Assembly: GCA_024688685.1 (NCBI GenBank)
Contig: JAILDX010000004.1
Coordinates: forward strand, 62,001 to 126,000
Length of the DNA stretch: 64,000 bases
Origin: Saccharofermentans sp.
GTDB lineage: Bacteria > Bacillota > Clostridia > Saccharofermentanales > Saccharofermentanaceae
Reading direction: 5' to 3'
The position numbers and the translations under genes are program-made. The notes under the pieces were generated by a model. That model was not told the DNA's origin. It ran no database searches and saw only the letters and a list, made by a program, of their open reading frames with translations. Positions 27,285 to 35,967 of this stretch are shown piece by piece (within the stretch, counting starts at the first letter, position 1; the number at the start of each line of letters is the position of its first letter).

Positions 27285-27956
27285 TCACAGAGAGCGAAGA
27301 TACATCTTATGCTCGTCGCTGACTCTGAAGCTCTCTATCGCTTTCCTTACTGTCTTTTTATGAACAGCGGAATCAAGTCTGTGTTCATCAAGATAAGGTA
27401 TTACCGCATCATACTGTTTTGCAAGAGCTGTCGCGAAATACCACGCCGCCATCATCTGAACATAGTATTCATCAGACCTGACCGAAGCCACCATCTTAGG
27501 GTACTTATCATCAAAACCTTCTTCAAGAAAATGATCCATCAGCATCTTTATAGCAAACCTTACAGTGTATGTGTCCTTACTCTTTATCCATTTATTGACG
27601 TGCTTAAGGAGTTCTTTCCTGTGCTTTGCAAACACCTTGGGATTCATCTGATCGCAGGTAGCCCAGTTATCTACATATGGAAGGAACTTCTCAACCTCGC
27701 TTATGCATGTAACAAAATCTTTAGCGGAGGAAATGATAAAAGCATGGATCTGATTCTCCTCAAAATATCTGTGAGGCAGGTCAGATACACAGTCAGGCAA
27801 ACACTTTCTTGCCAGACTCCTTAGATCAGGGGTTCTGACGCCTATGATGGAATCAGGATCGATATTCGGGATCGTCCGTATCTGGAGGTCTCTGAATCCA
27901 CCATTATCCTGAAGCTTGAATAATTCCTTAACCAGTTCACTGTTATCTGAGATCAT
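27285..27956 (-). CDS. DNA alkylation repair enzyme (AlkD-like)
   Basis: A 223-residue all-helical HEAT-like protein of the AlkC/AlkD family (IGVRTPDLRSLAR near residue 38; VDNWATCDQM near residue 96; MLMDHFLEEGF; MMAAWYFATAL; HKKTVRKAIES at the end). AlkD-type enzymes excise N3- and N7-alkylated bases without base flipping. The WATCDQ stretch holds the tryptophan and aspartate commonly conserved in the active face. It is monocistronic, divergent from the small peptide gene at 28108. Many homologues in Clostridia are untested, so activity is inferred. Confidence 0.85.
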   Translation of the reverse strand: MISDNSELVKELFKLQDNGGFRDLQIRTIPNIDPDSIIGVRTPDLRSLARKCLPDCVSDLPHRYFEENQIHAFIISSAKDFVTCISEVEKFLPYVDNWATCDQMNPKVFAKHRKELLKHVNKWIKSKDTYTVRFAIKMLMDHFLEEGFDDKYPKMVASVRSDEYYVQMMAAWYFATALAKQYDAVIPYLDEHRLDSAVHKKTVRKAIESFRVSDEHKMYLRSL

Positions 27957-28023
27957 ATCGGTATCCTTAATTTATTCTTAAAAATATGTTAACACAAAAC
28001 TCAATAATGCCGCATATAACACG

Positions 28024-28052
28024 TTGAATATATAAAAATCAAAGCCTATACT
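28024..28052 (+). promoter_or_regulatory. Promoter of the small Cys-rich peptide gene
   Basis: TTGAAT (28024-28029) and TATACT (28047-28052) are 17 bp apart. Transcription should begin near 28059, right at the hairpin that follows. Confidence 0.65.
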
Positions 28053-28059
28053 TATCTCA

Positions 28060-28081
28060 GGGACAGTCGAACAGCTGTCCC
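28060..28081 (+). other. 5'-terminal mRNA stem-loop before the peptide gene
   Basis: GGGACAG (28060-28066) pairs perfectly with CTGTCCC (28075-28081) around an eight-base loop. It lies at the predicted 5' end of the transcript, 13 bp upstream of AAAAGGAG. Such 5' hairpins often protect short, abundant mRNAs from decay; it could also be an operator. Confidence 0.6.
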
Positions 28082-28107
28082 ATCAAATTAAAAGGAGAAT
28101 AAGGATT

Positions 28108-28341
28108 ATGGCAGACATTGAAATCAAGAATGATGATCTTAGTGCAGTAGCAGGAGGTGCTTTGGCAGGAGGCGAAGATGCTCCCATTATCGCATACTGC
28201 AAGGAGTGCGGTCAGGTTCTGAAGTGTCAGGGCAGCGAGCGTATCGACGGTGGTCTTACAAATATCTTCACATGTACAAACAGCACATGCTCTAACTATC
28301 AGAAGAAGCTGACAAATCTTGATGTTAAGTGGCCTGATTAA
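28108..28341 (+). CDS. Orphan double-glycine-leader, cysteine-rich peptide
   Basis: A 77-residue peptide. The start (IEIKNDDLSAVAGG, Gly16-Gly17) looks like the leader of bacteriocins and other peptides cut after a double glycine by C39-type transporters; a second GG follows at 21-22. The remainder has five cysteines: C31-x2-C34, C40, and C56-x4-C61, so it may fold around zinc or disulfides. No transporter, modifying enzyme or immunity gene is adjacent. Promoter, 5' hairpin, AAAAGGAG RBS and strong terminator make a compact, probably highly expressed unit. It could be a bacteriocin or RiPP precursor, or simply a small zinc-ribbon protein; I cannot decide. Confidence 0.75.
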   Translation: MADIEIKNDDLSAVAGGALAGGEDAPIIAYCKECGQVLKCQGSERIDGGLTNIFTCTNSTCSNYQKKLTNLDVKWPD

Positions 28342-28365
28342 AGCTCAGACCGGAAGTTGAGATTC

Positions 28366-28398
28366 CCGTCACTCAGATTGTGAGTGGCGGTTTTTTTT
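28366..28398 (+). terminator. Terminator of the peptide gene
   Basis: A 10-bp stem (CCGTCACTCA with TGAGTGGCGG, one G-T pair) with loop GATTG is followed by eight Ts, 25 bp after the stop codon. It lies next to the 3' end of convergent recX. Confidence 0.9.
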
Positions 28399-28401
28399 AT
28401 A

Positions 28402-28860
28402 TCAGATATCCTGCGACCACAACTCATATACGCGGCTTGCAAGCTCATAGGAATACCCTCTCCTTACCGCCGTCTTAATCATCTCATCTCTTATCTCTTC
28501 AGTATCCTCACTGAAACCAAGCGCTTCAAACAGCTTATAGCATGTCCTTGTATCAGATTCCAGCCCTGAAACGACTGAATCAGCAACATCAGCATCGATC
28601 CCTGCTGCTTCAAGCCTTTTGCGAATAAATTCCCGGCTCTCCTGCTTTTTGCCTGTGCGAGCAATAAGTACCTTTCTTGAGGCTTTGGTATCGTCTATGT
28701 ATTTACGCTCGATAAGCTCATTAACAGCACTTTGGCATATATCCTCCGGAAAGCCCTTGTTCATAAGATAAACAAAGATCTTTCCGGATGAATATGTAGC
28801 TATGCCAATATGCTTGATCCCGCAGGAAACCGCTTTATTGTGAAGATCAGACTGATCCAT
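28402..28860 (-). CDS. recX: Regulatory protein RecX
   Basis: A 152-residue helical protein of the RecX family, which binds RecA filaments and limits their activity. Family features are the repeated three-helix modules with RKYIDDTKASRKVL (about 52-65), REFIRKRLEAAGID and RRGYSYELASRVYEL near the end. Its start codon overlaps the recA stop by one base, so both are co-transcribed from the SOS-type recA promoter, the usual arrangement. Confidence 0.9.
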   Translation of the reverse strand: MDQSDLHNKAVSCGIKHIGIATYSSGKIFVYLMNKGFPEDICQSAVNELIERKYIDDTKASRKVLIARTGKKQESREFIRKRLEAAGIDADVADSVVSGLESDTRTCYKLFEALGFSEDTEEIRDEMIKTAVRRGYSYELASRVYELWSQDI

Positions 28861-29984
28861 TATTCCTCATCATCAATGCCGAGGATATCTTCGTCGATGT
28901 CTTCATCGTACTCTTCAGCTTCTTCAGCATCATCAGGAATAACTTCATCCGCGGGCTTATAGGAATCACGGATAAGTTCCTCGATCTCCTTGCAGATATC
29001 AGGATTGTTCTCAAGATAGATACGTGTATTATCCTTACCCTGCGCGATCTTCTCACCCTTGTACGAGAACCATGAGCCGCTCTTCTCAAGGATATTGTTA
29101 TCAACTGCAAGATCGATGATACAACTCTCGGAAGAGATACCCTTGCCGTAGAAGATGTCAAACTCTGCTTCCTTAAACGGCGGAGCAACCTTATTCTTAA
29201 CGACCTTAACTCTTGTATGGTTACCGATCACTTCAGTACCGTTCTTAAGTGCTTCAACCCTTCTTACATCAAGTCTGACCGAAGCATAGAACTTGAGAGC
29301 ACGTCCGCCCGGAGTAGTCTCGGGATTGCCGAACATAACGCCGACCTTCTCACGGAGCTGGTTGATAAAGATACAGATCGTACCTGACTTGGATACAATA
29401 CCTGCCAGCTTGCGGAGCGCCTGGCTCATAAGCCTTGCCTGAAGTCCAACGTGGGAATCACCCATATCGCCTTCGATCTCTGCCTTGGGAACAAGTGCCG
29501 CTACTGAGTCGATAACGATAACATCAATACAGCCGGAACGGACGAGTGTCTCACAGATATCAAGGCCCTGCTCACCTGTATCAGGCTGCGAGAGGATGAG
29601 GTTATCGACATCAACTCCTATCGCTGCTGCATAAACAGGATCGAGTGCGTGCTCTGCATCGATATATGCACATGAGCCGCCCTGCTTCTGAGCTTCTGCA
29701 ACACAGTGAAGTGCCACTGTTGTCTTACCTGAAGATTCAGGACCGTAGATCTCGATGATCCTTCCCCTGGGAAGTCCGCCGATGCCAAGTGCCATATCAA
29801 GTGACAATGCACCTGTTGAGATTGAATCTACCTGAACATTGTTCTTATCGCCCAGCCTCATGACCGCGCCCTGACCGAACTGCTTCTCGATCTGAGCAAG
29901 AGCGGCATCGAGAGCTTTCTTCCTCTCTGACTGATCTGTAACCGGGGTAACTGAACTCTTATTTGCATTCTTTGACTTTGCCAT
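28860..29984 (-). CDS. recA: Recombinase RecA
   Basis: A 374-residue recombinase of homologous repair and SOS induction. Walker [10 protein letters not shown] (about 69-77), Walker [11 protein letters not shown], the L2 signature [21 protein letters not shown] (loop), and [15 protein letters not shown] are standard. The C-terminal tail is unusually acidic (about 30 Asp/Glu in the last 45 residues), a trait that moderates DNA binding in other RecA proteins. The RBS is GGAGG; a near-consensus LexA box lies upstream. Confidence 0.98.
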   Translation of the reverse strand: MAKSKNANKSSVTPVTDQSERKKALDAALAQIEKQFGQGAVMRLGDKNNVQVDSISTGALSLDMALGIGGLPRGRIIEIYGPESSGKTTVALHCVAEAQKQGGSCAYIDAEHALDPVYAAAIGVDVDNLILSQPDTGEQGLDICETLVRSGCIDVIVIDSVAALVPKAEIEGDMGDSHVGLQARLMSQALRKLAGIVSKSGTICIFINQLREKVGVMFGNPETTPGGRALKFYASVRLDVRRVEALKNGTEVIGNHTRVKVVKNKVAPPFKEAEFDIFYGKGISSESCIIDLAVDNNILEKSGSWFSYKGEKIAQGKDNTRIYLENNPDICKEIEELIRDSYKPADEVIPDDAEEAEEYDEDIDEDILGIDDEE

Positions 29985-29997
29985 TGTAAGCCTCCAT

Positions 29998-30009
29998 AAA
30001 CATTTGTTC
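29998..30009 (-). promoter_or_regulatory. LexA (SOS) box of recA-recX
   Basis: AAACATTTGTTC on the plus strand differs from the GAAC-N4-GTTC consensus at one base and shares the central ATTT with the ruvC site. It lies between the -10 box and the RBS of recA. Confidence 0.65.
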
Positions 30010-30024
30010 TTATTCGATATGAAT

Positions 30025-30053
30025 ATTCTATTGTTATGTTACTACAAAGTCAA
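30025..30053 (-). promoter_or_regulatory. Promoter of recA-recX
   Basis: On the minus strand TTGACT (30048-30053) and TAGAAT (30025-30030) are 17 bp apart, followed by the LexA box. Confidence 0.6.
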
Positions 30054-30120
30054 TTGCTTTTTGATTACAAAAGCTCCGAAAATAGTACAATTTGTCGCAC
30101 AAGTCCTTTTAATAGGACAC

Positions 30121-30705
30121 CTATTCGGAGATAAGTATAGCGCGGCATGGTGCGCCGTCACATTTTCCAAGATTTATGGGCTGGGCACAGAGATAATACT
30201 TGCCTGAAGGAACATCAGTAAGGCGTATTCCCTCAAGAAGAACGATCTCTTCCTTGAGCATTATATAATGAACCTTTGCGGGAGCATCCTCGGGTCCGAC
30301 TGTCTGTGATTCATTCCCGAACAGGTATATCCCACTGTCAGCAAAAACAACGGCTGCCTCTTCGGTAACTGTTGCTTTTCCCTTGACAAGGATCCTGTAA
30401 GGGCACGCATTATCAGCAGCAAAGCTCACCATCGCCTTTGCATCTTCCTCTGTGATATCACCCTCATGTTCAAAGACAAAACAAGGTCCGACAAATCTTT
30501 CCAGCGAGACCTCATCTATAGTCTTGCCATCTTTATAAAAATGAAAAGGACTGTCAACATGAGTGCCGTTATGTGCGCACATAGAGAAACGGGTAAGATT
30601 ACATATATCACCCTTCTCTACAGACATCATCGTCTCTTTCTCGGGAGACGGATCACCCGGGAACACAACACATCCGAAAACTTCCTGCGAAATATCGTAT
30701 ATCAT
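30121..30705 (-). CDS. Cyclase-family (KynB-like) metal hydrolase
   Basis: A 194-residue protein of the cyclase/arylformamidase fold. It begins with the family hallmark YDISQEVF.... FPGDPSPE and has the metal motif HNGTHVDSPFHF (about 45-56) plus a later ENESQTVGPEDAP-like segment (GNESQTVGPED). Members hydrolyse N-formylkynurenine, isatin or similar amides; the substrate here is unknown, and no tryptophan catabolic genes are near. Its start overlaps the stop of the MBL gene, so the pair form an operon. Confidence 0.85.
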   Translation of the reverse strand: MIYDISQEVFGCVVFPGDPSPEKETMMSVEKGDICNLTRFSMCAHNGTHVDSPFHFYKDGKTIDEVSLERFVGPCFVFEHEGDITEEDAKAMVSFAADNACPYRILVKGKATVTEEAAVVFADSGIYLFGNESQTVGPEDAPAKVHYIMLKEEIVLLEGIRLTDVPSGKYYLCAQPINLGKCDGAPCRAILISE

Positions 30706-31343
30706 CAGTACTGCTTTATTATCCTTACTTCAATAGAACTGTCTACCAGAGACTTAAACTCTTCCGCACATGATTCAGAACCTGTTACTGAACCATAATG
30801 TGTGGGGATCGCAACTTCACATCCGATCTGGTTAACGAACTGAGCAGCTTCAGAAGCCGTCATGGTATATGTACCGCCAACGGGAACAAGCGCTATATCG
30901 CAGTTAATATTCAGGATATCCTCATTTATGTCAGTGTCACCGGCAATATATGTCGCAATGTCATCGTCGTGAATAATATAACCTACCCAGCCTGCACTCT
31001 GAGGATGGAACTGCTTGTCAACATTATATGAAGGAACCATCTCGACCTCGAGGAACTCGAAATCGAATCTCTCACCCGCATCGCCTGACAGGATCATCGC
31101 TTTCTTGCCGAGAGCCTTGCGTGCTTTGTCCTCCATGGATGAAGGAACAAGGAATACGGTATCCGACTTAACTATCTTCGCGATGTCTTCCGGAGAGAAA
31201 TGATCAAAGTGATCATGCGTTATGAGAACAAGGTCTGCATCATGAAAGTCTTCCCTGATATTAAAGGGATCACAATATATGATTATCTCCCCTTTTATCT
31301 TTATTGAGCTGTGAGTCAACAGTTGAATAAAATCAGTTTTCAT
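30705..31343 (-). CDS. MBL-fold metal-dependent hydrolase
   Basis: A 212-residue metallo-beta-lactamase fold protein of the UlaG/UPF0173-like group. Metal ligands are visible: THDHFDH (about 43-49), AGDTD (about 134) and PTHYG (about 178). The short start HSSIKIKGEIIIYCDPF is typical of this group, which includes phosphodiesterases and lactonases. Substrate unknown. It lies upstream of the cyclase-family gene in a two-gene operon. Confidence 0.88.
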   Translation of the reverse strand: MKTDFIQLLTHSSIKIKGEIIIYCDPFNIREDFHDADLVLITHDHFDHFSPEDIAKIVKSDTVFLVPSSMEDKARKALGKKAMILSGDAGERFDFEFLEVEMVPSYNVDKQFHPQSAGWVGYIIHDDDIATYIAGDTDINEDILNINCDIALVPVGGTYTMTASEAAQFVNQIGCEVAIPTHYGSVTGSESCAEEFKSLVDSSIEVRIIKQY

Positions 31344-31365
31344 GATGCCTCCTCATAGTTTGGTA

Positions 31366-31395
31366 TAAAAATGCCGGCAGTCCGAAGACTGCCGG
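31366..31395 (-). terminator. Terminator of ilvE with UUCG loop
   Basis: On the minus strand CCGGCAGTC and GACTGCCGG form a perfect 9-bp stem closed by TTCG, a very stable tetraloop, followed by CATTTTTAT. It lies 22 bp after the ilvE stop codon. Confidence 0.92.
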
Positions 31396-31416
31396 ACACA
31401 TATTAATCTTAAGAGA

Positions 31417-32445
31417 TCAGCAGATCGTATAGATCCATCCCTCGGGTGCTTCGATATCGCCTTCCTGGATACCTGTAAGAGTAGCACGGAGCTTTGTCAG
31501 GACAGGGCCCATCTCCTCCATACCGTTGGAGAACATGAACTCCTTGCCGTGATCGTTGATGCTGCCCAGAGGAGAGATAACTGCAGCTGTACCGCAGAGA
31601 CCGCCTTCCTTGAACTTGCCTTCAAAGATCTCACTGAGCAATACTTCTCTCTCAACAACCTTGAGACCGAGATAGTGCTCACCGACATAAACAAGGCTTC
31701 TCCTTGTGATAGAAGGCAGGATTGAATTGGACTTGGGAACAACAAGGTTGCCGTCCTGGTCAACGAGCAGGATATTAGCTCCGCCTGTCTCCTCGATCTT
31801 CGTTCTCGTAGCAGGATCAAGATAGATATTCTCAGCGAATCCCTCGTTATGAGCTGTAACGATAGCATGAAGGCTCATTGCGTAGTTAAGACCTGCCTTG
31901 ATGTTTCCTGTTCCTCTCGGAGCTGCTCTGTCGAAGTCAGAGATCTTTACCTTGATAGGCTTTGCGCCGCCCTTGAAATAAGGGCCAACAGGTGTAGCAA
32001 ATACTCTGTACTGATAATCATCAGCGGGCTTAACACCGATAACGGGGTTGATACCGAAGATATAAGGTCTCAGATAGAGAGAAGCACCTGTTCCGTACGG
32101 AGGTACCCAGTCAGCATTTGCTGCAACGACCTGCTTGATAGACTCGATAAATCTTTCCTTCGGGAAAGGAGGGATCTCAAGCCTCTTGGCAGAATCAATA
32201 AGTCTGTCAGCATTGAGGTCAGGTCTGAAGCAAACGATCTTGCCATCCTTTGTTGTATAAGCCTTAAGGCCTTCAAATACAGTCTGCGCATACTGGAGAA
32301 CGCCTGCGTCCTCGCTCATGACGATCATATCATCTTTTGTAAGACCGCCTTCATCCCATGCGCCGTTTGTGTAGTTAGCAACGTAACGATAATCTGTCTT
32401 CTGGTAAGAGAATGTCAGATTAGACCAATCGATATCTTTCTTCAT
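31417..32445 (-). CDS. ilvE: Branched-chain amino acid aminotransferase
   Basis: A 342-residue fold-type IV PLP enzyme. It reversibly moves the amino group between glutamate and the keto acids of Leu, Ile and Val. The PLP lysine lies in GTGNIKAGLNYA (about residue 187); QTVFEGLKAY and ETGGANILLV with GLCGTAAVISP complete the family pattern of the longer (type II) BCATs. It has its own promoter with an inverted repeat over the -35 box and a strong terminator, so it is monocistronic. No other ilv or leu genes are adjacent. Confidence 0.95.
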   Translation of the reverse strand: MKKDIDWSNLTFSYQKTDYRYVANYTNGAWDEGGLTKDDMIVMSEDAGVLQYAQTVFEGLKAYTTKDGKIVCFRPDLNADRLIDSAKRLEIPPFPKERFIESIKQVVAANADWVPPYGTGASLYLRPYIFGINPVIGVKPADDYQYRVFATPVGPYFKGGAKPIKVKISDFDRAAPRGTGNIKAGLNYAMSLHAIVTAHNEGFAENIYLDPATRTKIEETGGANILLVDQDGNLVVPKSNSILPSITRRSLVYVGEHYLGLKVVEREVLLSEIFEGKFKEGGLCGTAAVISPLGSINDHGKEFMFSNGMEEMGPVLTKLRATLTGIQEGDIEAPEGWIYTIC

Positions 32446-32481
32446 AAGAAAACACCGTCCTTACTTATTTAATATTTTTGA

Positions 32482-32510
32482 ATTATATTCTTTTTTATCT
32501 GATTTGTCAT
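32482..32510 (-). promoter_or_regulatory. Promoter of ilvE
   Basis: On the minus strand ATGACA (32505-32510) and a perfect TATAAT (32482-32487) are 17 bp apart, about 37 bp upstream of the ilvE start. Confidence 0.6.
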
Positions 32511-32517
32511 CAGATAA
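32495..32517. promoter_or_regulatory. Inverted repeat over the ilvE -35 box, candidate operator
   Basis: TTATCTGAT (32495-32503) and ATCAGATAA (32509-32517) form a perfect 9-bp inverted repeat with a five-base centre. It straddles the -35 hexamer and the galM stop codon. Neither strand has a T-run after the stem, so it is a poor terminator and more likely a protein binding site. Confidence 0.5.
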
Positions 32518-33628
32518 GACTGAATTTATAGCCGCAGGCATGATACTTGGTCTTTCCTGCTTTTATCACGGCAGATTCAAACTCCGGAACGTTCACACTG
32601 TTAGGAAACATCTGAGCTTCGAGACACATTGCACCGTATGGTTCATACGGTATATCACCCTTCTGGTCATTTCCTCCCAGATGATTGCCGGCATAGAGCT
32701 GTATTCCGGGCATGTCGGTATATACATCCATAACGATCCCGTTCCTTGGGTCAGTGAGAGTTGCCGCATAGTTATAATCTCCGTCATAACCGTTAATGCA
32801 GAAGTTCTGATCGATACCGCGCGACATTGTTATCTGGGGTTCATCCGAATCGATCAGATTGGATACGAACACCTGGTCACGGCAGTCAAAGACAGTTCCT
32901 GTTACATCAAGAAATCTGCCGTCCGGACAGTTGTTCTCATTTTTTAGAGTAACCTTATCAGCATTGACGATAATAAGATCCTCACCGACATATCCGCTGT
33001 TATGTCCGCCAATGTTAAAGTAAGCGTGGTTTGTGGGAGCGAATACAGTATCCTTGTCAGATACTGCTCCATAGAGGATAAGGAATGTTCCGTCTGTAAG
33101 CCATGTATAGACAACTGTAGTGTCAAGATTGCCGGGGAAACCGCACTCACCGTCCCTTGATGTACATGTGAGCATAATGGAATCGCCGTCTGCTTCGCCT
33201 ATTCCTGCGATGCCGCTTGCTTCAATAAGATTATCAGTCTCATCCTTTGAGATTATCTCACCCTTCCAGAACACATTCTGAAAAGCGGGAACTCCTGTAT
33301 GAAGATTATTGGATCCGTCATTGGCAGGAATCGTATATGTCTCGCCTCCGATCTTAAAGGTTGCTCCTGCTATCCTGTTTGCAGACCTTCCGACGATCGC
33401 ACCGTGATTGCCGCCGTCCCTCAGATACTCATCAAGGCCCTTCATACCAAGCATAACATCAACGGAATTACCGTCCTTATCGGGAACCACGAGTGTATCT
33501 ATCCTCGCACCGTAAGTAATCACCGATGCTTTAAGTCCTGCCTGAGATGTCATTACAAATCTGAATGATTTGTCCTTATACTTATCCGGACTGCTTAATG
33601 AAGGATAACTCTCTTTGATAACTGCCAT
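32510..33628 (-). CDS. galM: Aldose 1-epimerase (galactose mutarotase)
   Basis: A 372-residue beta-sandwich enzyme interconverting alpha and beta anomers of galactose or glucose. Family motifs: ITYGARIDTLVVPDKDG near residue 36, GRSANRI, NNLHTG, TNHAYFNIGGH with the catalytic His, and MCLEAQMFPNSVN with the catalytic Glu. It follows ppk by 20 bp in the same direction. Some members of this clade act on other sugars, so exact specificity is not certain. Confidence 0.9.
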   Translation of the reverse strand: MAVIKESYPSLSSPDKYKDKSFRFVMTSQAGLKASVITYGARIDTLVVPDKDGNSVDVMLGMKGLDEYLRDGGNHGAIVGRSANRIAGATFKIGGETYTIPANDGSNNLHTGVPAFQNVFWKGEIISKDETDNLIEASGIAGIGEADGDSIMLTCTSRDGECGFPGNLDTTVVYTWLTDGTFLILYGAVSDKDTVFAPTNHAYFNIGGHNSGYVGEDLIIVNADKVTLKNENNCPDGRFLDVTGTVFDCRDQVFVSNLIDSDEPQITMSRGIDQNFCINGYDGDYNYAATLTDPRNGIVMDVYTDMPGIQLYAGNHLGGNDQKGDIPYEPYGAMCLEAQMFPNSVNVPEFESAVIKAGKTKYHACGYKFSLI

Positions 33629-33648
33629 ATATTGCTCCTGTTTTCAGT

Positions 33649-35967
33649 TTAATTATTATCTGCAGACTCCGCAGGTATGAAAGATGTTGTATCTTCTACC
33701 TCGGGGAAGCTCAGCCTTGCCTGCTCGTCAGCTGACTTTATCAGTTTTTCCTGACTGTCGAGCTTTATCTTACCGCGCAGATCAAGTTTATGATATGTTC
33801 CGTCTATGTCAAGGAAATGAGCTCTGACGGTGTCATTGAGTTCAACCTCAAGAACCTCCATAACTCTTTCTCTGCAGTCAGGATCTTCCACCGGGAACAA
33901 CAGCTCAACTCTTCTGTTGAGGTTACGCGGCATCCAGTCTGCAGATGCGAGATAAAGATCTTCATGGCCTTCGTTATAAAAATAGAAGATACGTGAGTGC
34001 TCAAGGAATCTTCCCGTAATAGAACGCACTGTGATATTGTCGCTCATTCCCGGAACACCGGCTCTGAGACAGCAGATACCTCTTACGATGAGGTCGATCG
34101 ATACACCGGCCTGAGAAGCCTTATACAGCTCCTTGATAACATCGCCGTCTACAAGGGAATTGATCTTTGCGATAATTCTGGCCTTTTTGCCTGACCTTGC
34201 ATTCTCAGCCTCTCTACTTATCTTCTTCACAAAATGGTCTTTCATCCACAGAGGTGCGGGAATAAGCCTTCTCCAAACCTGCGGGATCGAGTATCCGGAC
34301 AGCATATTGAAGAACTCGGAAGCATCCTCGCCAAAACTCTCGGATGCAGTAAATAATCCGATGTCCGTATATATCTTTGCAGTTATGTCATTATAATTGC
34401 CGGTGCCGAGATGGAGATATCTTCTGATGCCGTCTTCTTCCCTTCTTACAACAAGAGTTATCTTGCTGTGAGTCTTAAGACCCACAAGTCCGTAGATAAC
34501 GTGGCAGCCTGCTTTCTCAAGCATCCTTGCCCAGTTGATGTTATTCTCTTCATCAAATCTTGCCTTAAGCTCAACAAGTACCATTACCTGCTTGCCGTTG
34601 CGCGCAGCCTCAAGGAGTGATGCGATGATGGGAGACTTTGACGATACACGGTAAAGTGTCTGCTTGATTGCGAGAACGTTGGGATCAGTCGCTGCCTGTC
34701 TGACAAACTCAAGAACAGGATCAAAGCTCTCATAAGGATGATGAACGAGCCTGTCCTTTGCCCTGATCTGAGCAAATATATCATCAAGGTCCTCTTCAAA
34801 CATTGAAGGTTTTGCAGGAATATGAGGCTTGTAGCAGAGCTTCGGGTATGCATCCTCGCACGCAGAATAGATCTTCATCAGGAAAGTGAGATCGATAGGT
34901 CCGTTTACACTGAAGATATCCTTCTTGTTTATCTTGAGCTCAGTAGTAATGAACTCAAGGATAGCAGGATCCATATCATCTGAGATCTCCATTCGTATGA
35001 TCTCACCGAAACGTCTTCTCCTTACCTGTTCTTCAATCTCCTTAAGGAGGTCTTCAGCTTCATCCTCATCGATATCAAGATCGGCATTACGCATAATGCG
35101 GTAACATCCGGAAGCGATAACCGTCTCGCCAAAGAAAAGCGAATCGAGATTGCCTTGTATTATCTCTTCGATAGGAACAAATACCAGTCCTCTTGAAGAC
35201 TCGATCTTAAGCATTCTCGGGACAACTGTAGGGATCTGAAGTGTTGAGAAAACAATATCAGGCTTATCGTCGTTATCCTTGTTCTTGCTGACCGCTTCAA
35301 CAAGGCCGTGATCAGCGGAAAGCTCATTATTATTCTCAAGCATGACGCAGAGATTGAGCATCCTGTTATAGATGAGCGGGAACGGTCTCGAAGCATCGAC
35401 TGCCATAGGCGTCAGGATAGGATAAAGAACCGTCTTGAAATACTCATCAGCGATCGCCTTCTCGCCTTCCTGCAGCTCACTGTATGAAATAAGATAGATC
35501 TGTTCGTTCTTAAGTGCGGGAACGAGTGACCTGTTGTATGTGGAATACATCAGGCTCATATGCTGTCTCGTCTTCTCATCTATTCTTGTGAGCTGTTCAG
35601 ATACCGTAAAGCCGGCTATATCCCTCTCTGCAAAGTTAACACTCTGCATATCTCTTAATGATGCAACTCTGACGATATAAAACTCATCAAGGTTGGAACA
35701 TGTGATAGAAAGGAACTTTATCCTCTCGAGCAAGGGATTCTTTATATCTCTCGCTTCATGAAGGATCCTGTCGTTGAACTCAAGCCAGGAAAGCTCGCGG
35801 TTGAAAAACTCCTGATTTGAAGAGAGCTTGGAATTGAACTCACTGGGATCGAGGACCAGTTCATCCTGCTTTTGCGTCTTTGACTTAATACTCTTCTTGG
35901 GCTTTACCGTCTTCGGCTTGACAGTCTTGGTCTTACTGTCCTGTTTCTTCATCTTTTTGGCAGCCAT
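33649..35967 (-). CDS. ppk: Polyphosphate kinase 1
   Basis: A 772-residue PPK1, the enzyme that reversibly builds polyphosphate from ATP. After a lysine-rich 40-residue extension (KTVKPKTVKPKKS-like repeats) come the N domain (FFNRELSWLEFNDRIL), the head domain (SNLDEFYIVRVASLRD) and two PLD-like C domains; the phosphorylated His is expected in the segment GLKTHSKITLVVRRE (about 478-492). The basic extension is unusual in length and might bind polyphosphate. It overlaps the ppx stop by one base (TAATG), so the two opposed activities are made together. Confidence 0.96.
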   Translation of the reverse strand: MAAKKMKKQDSKTKTVKPKTVKPKKSIKSKTQKQDELVLDPSEFNSKLSSNQEFFNRELSWLEFNDRILHEARDIKNPLLERIKFLSITCSNLDEFYIVRVASLRDMQSVNFAERDIAGFTVSEQLTRIDEKTRQHMSLMYSTYNRSLVPALKNEQIYLISYSELQEGEKAIADEYFKTVLYPILTPMAVDASRPFPLIYNRMLNLCVMLENNNELSADHGLVEAVSKNKDNDDKPDIVFSTLQIPTVVPRMLKIESSRGLVFVPIEEIIQGNLDSLFFGETVIASGCYRIMRNADLDIDEDEAEDLLKEIEEQVRRRRFGEIIRMEISDDMDPAILEFITTELKINKKDIFSVNGPIDLTFLMKIYSACEDAYPKLCYKPHIPAKPSMFEEDLDDIFAQIRAKDRLVHHPYESFDPVLEFVRQAATDPNVLAIKQTLYRVSSKSPIIASLLEAARNGKQVMVLVELKARFDEENNINWARMLEKAGCHVIYGLVGLKTHSKITLVVRREEDGIRRYLHLGTGNYNDITAKIYTDIGLFTASESFGEDASEFFNMLSGYSIPQVWRRLIPAPLWMKDHFVKKISREAENARSGKKARIIAKINSLVDGDVIKELYKASQAGVSIDLIVRGICCLRAGVPGMSDNITVRSITGRFLEHSRIFYFYNEGHEDLYLASADWMPRNLNRRVELLFPVEDPDCRERVMEVLEVELNDTVRAHFLDIDGTYHKLDLRGKIKLDSQEKLIKSADEQARLSFPEVEDTTSFIPAESADNN

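Noticed and set aside
30098..30120. Inverted repeat GTCCT/AGGAC as a terminator after the cyclase-family gene.
   Set aside because: The stem is five base pairs and no T-run follows on the minus strand.
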